A stretch of 6,820 nucleotides of DNA from an uncultured Peptococcaceae bacterium (GTDB lineage: Bacteria > Bacillota > Peptococcia > Peptococcales > Peptococcaceae): positions 1 through 6,820 of the forward strand of contig CABVBB010000117.1 in the NCBI GenBank assembly GCA_902496505.1, written 5' to 3'. Positions 5,456-6,820 of this stretch are shown here, one piece after another. The translations under genes and the position numbers were made by a program. A model generated the notes under the pieces. The model made no database searches. It had not been told where the DNA came from and saw nothing but the letters and a program-made list of their open reading frames with translations. How positions within the stretch are numbered: the stretch's first letter is position 1; every line of letters begins with the position of its first letter.

Positions 5456-6820
5456 GAAGTGCTGGAACGGCTATACTTTGATGCCGGTCCGTGATGTGGG
5501 CGCGGTGTTAATCGATATGAACGGCAATGTGGTCAAGGTCTGGAAAGATCTGCAGGGCTTCCCCAACAAATTGCTGCCGGGCGGCTATGTCATGGGCAGC
5601 TTGGGCATCCGCGATACGGATTTCGGCTATCAGGATCAGACCGATCTGGTGCAGGTCGACTGGGACGGCAATATCGTCTGGAAATTCGACAAGAAGGAAT
5701 ACATCGAGGACGAAGGCCACGAACCACAGTGGATGGCACGTCAGCATCACGACTATCAGCGTGAGGGCAACACCGTCGGCTATTATGTACCGGGTATGGA
5801 ATGCAAGACTGATGGCGGCAATACTTTGATCCTCTGCCACCAAAACACCTACAACACCAAAATTTCTGAGAAGCGTCTGCTGGATGATGTGTTTATCGAA
5901 GTGGACTGGGAAGGCAATATCGTTTGGGAGTGGCACGCCAGCGACCATTTCCACGAAATGGGCTTCTCTGACAACGCCAAAAATGCCATCTACCGCAACC
6001 CCAATATGCACGAAAACGGCGGCGGTATGGGCGATTGGCTCCACATCAATTCCATGAGCGTCTTAGGGCCGAATAAATGGTACGACGAGGGCGACGAACG
6101 CTTCCATCCGGACAACATCATTTGGGATGGCCGTGAAGCCAATATCAGCGCCATCATCGATAAGAAGACCGGCAAGATCGTTTGGCAGATGGGTCCTGAC
6201 TTCTCTGCGACCAAAGAACTGCGCCGCATCGGCCAGATCATCGGTCAGCACCATGTGCACATGATCCCCCGCGGACTGCCTGGCGAAGGCAATATCCTGA
6301 TCTTTGACAACGGCGGCTGGGCAGGTTACGGCGTTCCCAGCAATGTCTCCTTCGACGGCGTCAAAGCCAATCATGCCGACCGTTCCCGCATCATCGAGCT
6401 CAACCCAGTGACCATGAAGGTCGTTTGGGAGCTCACCGCCGGCAAATTAGGCTATGGTCCTTCCATCAATAACTACCGCATCTACAGCCCACTGACCAGT
6501 TCTGCTCAGAGACTGCCCAACGGCAATACCTTCATCACTGAGGGCGTCGGCTTCCGTGCTTTTGAAGTCACGCCGCAAAATGAAGTCGTTTGGGAATTCT
6601 GGTCACCGTTCACCGATGCTTTAGCGCCGATGGTCTACCGCACCTATCGTTATCCGTATGACTATGTGCCGCAGCTCGAGAGACCCGTGGAGACTCCTGT
6701 TCCCAGACTGGACAATAAGACCTTCCGCGTACCGGGCGCAGCTCCAGGTCAGCTGGATAACCGCGTTACGGTCGCAGGCACCACAGGCTACGGCATCAAG
6801 CAGGAATTTTGCGTAGCGAC
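5406..6820 (+). CDS. Aryl-sulfate sulfotransferase (ASST family), copy 2, 3' end beyond window
   Basis: An open frame of 471 complete codons without a stop, aligning end to end with copy 1 (492 residues), so only about 20 residues should be missing. By eye, identity is roughly 80-85%. All candidate catalytic elements are kept: QHHDY, DWLHINS, WDGRE and GQHHVHM. Residues 48-135 and 213-309 each differ at only two positions. Differences gather at 19-47, 146-196, in the loop 310-325 and in the last two blades with the C-terminus, including a one-residue deletion near 352 balanced by an insertion near 406. Again there is no signal peptide. It starts 42 nt after copy 1 stops, with the same Shine-Dalgarno, and is most likely co-transcribed. 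The pattern suggests a shared chemistry with a shifted substrate range; the substrate cannot be told from sequence. Confidence 0.9.
   Translation, partial: MGQPFVHPTGVTIYDPEKCWNGYTLMPVRDVGAVLIDMNGNVVKVWKDLQGFPNKLLPGGYVMGSLGIRDTDFGYQDQTDLVQVDWDGNIVWKFDKKEYIEDEGHEPQWMARQHHDYQREGNTVGYYVPGMECKTDGGNTLILCHQNTYNTKISEKRLLDDVFIEVDWEGNIVWEWHASDHFHEMGFSDNAKNAIYRNPNMHENGGGMGDWLHINSMSVLGPNKWYDEGDERFHPDNIIWDGREANISAIIDKKTGKIVWQMGPDFSATKELRRIGQIIGQHHVHMIPRGLPGEGNILIFDNGGWAGYGVPSNVSFDGVKANHADRSRIIELNPVTMKVVWELTAGKLGYGPSINNYRIYSPLTSSAQRLPNGNTFITEGVGFRAFEVTPQNEVVWEFWSPFTDALAPMVYRTYRYPYDYVPQLERPVETPVPRLDNKTFRVPGAAPGQLDNRVTVAGTTGYGIKQEFCVA

Noticed and set aside
5508..6374. Minus-strand open frames opposite the second sulfotransferase, mirrored opposite the first at 3867-4739
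   Set aside because: They repeat because the underlying + strand genes are paralogs. They lack RBS or domains and are antisense shadows.

Overview
The window reads as a chromosomal segment of an anaerobic, moderately GC-rich Firmicutes-type bacterium, possibly of the Negativicutes or Clostridia. This rests on a dense tRNA cluster whose genes lack encoded CCA ends, strong AAAGGAG-type Shine-Dalgarno sites, a GTG-started response regulator, and a cytochrome b5-like heme domain of the kind common in anaerobic Firmicutes. The taxonomic placement is inference. No phage, IS or CRISPR signal is visible.

Layout, all on the + strand. (1) 1-489: tRNA cluster Lys(TTT, 5' truncated by the window edge)-Glu(TTC)-Val(TAC)-Glu(TTC)-Asp(GTC)-Phe(GAA), closed by two consecutive intrinsic terminators (492-526 and 539-575). 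(2) 753-3583: a tightly packed three-gene operon. It encodes an OmpR/PhoB-type response regulator, a membrane sensor histidine kinase (ATGA overlap) and a membrane protein that joins a DUF4405-like heme b domain to a C-terminal cytochrome b5-like domain (3-nt gap). A strong terminator at 3630-3663 ends it. (3) 3664-3884: an AT-rich regulatory region with a candidate promoter and several perfect dyads built from TTGAT/ATCAA elements. (4) 3885-6820: two tandem paralogous genes of the PAPS-independent aryl-sulfate sulfotransferase (ASST) family. The second runs off the window.

How the parts may work together: the two-component pair very likely senses an envelope or redox cue and controls its own operon, including the heme protein, which looks like a membrane electron carrier or redox sensor. 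The sulfotransferase pair has no signal peptide. It therefore appears to be cytoplasmic, unlike the periplasmic enterobacterial AssT, and would move sulfuryl groups between phenolic compounds. Whether the two-component system also controls the sulfotransferase operon across the intervening terminator is only a hypothesis. It is prompted by adjacency and by the dyad-rich promoter region.

The most interesting material is the tandem ASST pair (near-identical translation-initiation region and catalytic core, diverged outer loops and C-terminal blades), the dyad array in front of it, and the heme b/cytochrome b5-like fusion encoded with its own two-component system.
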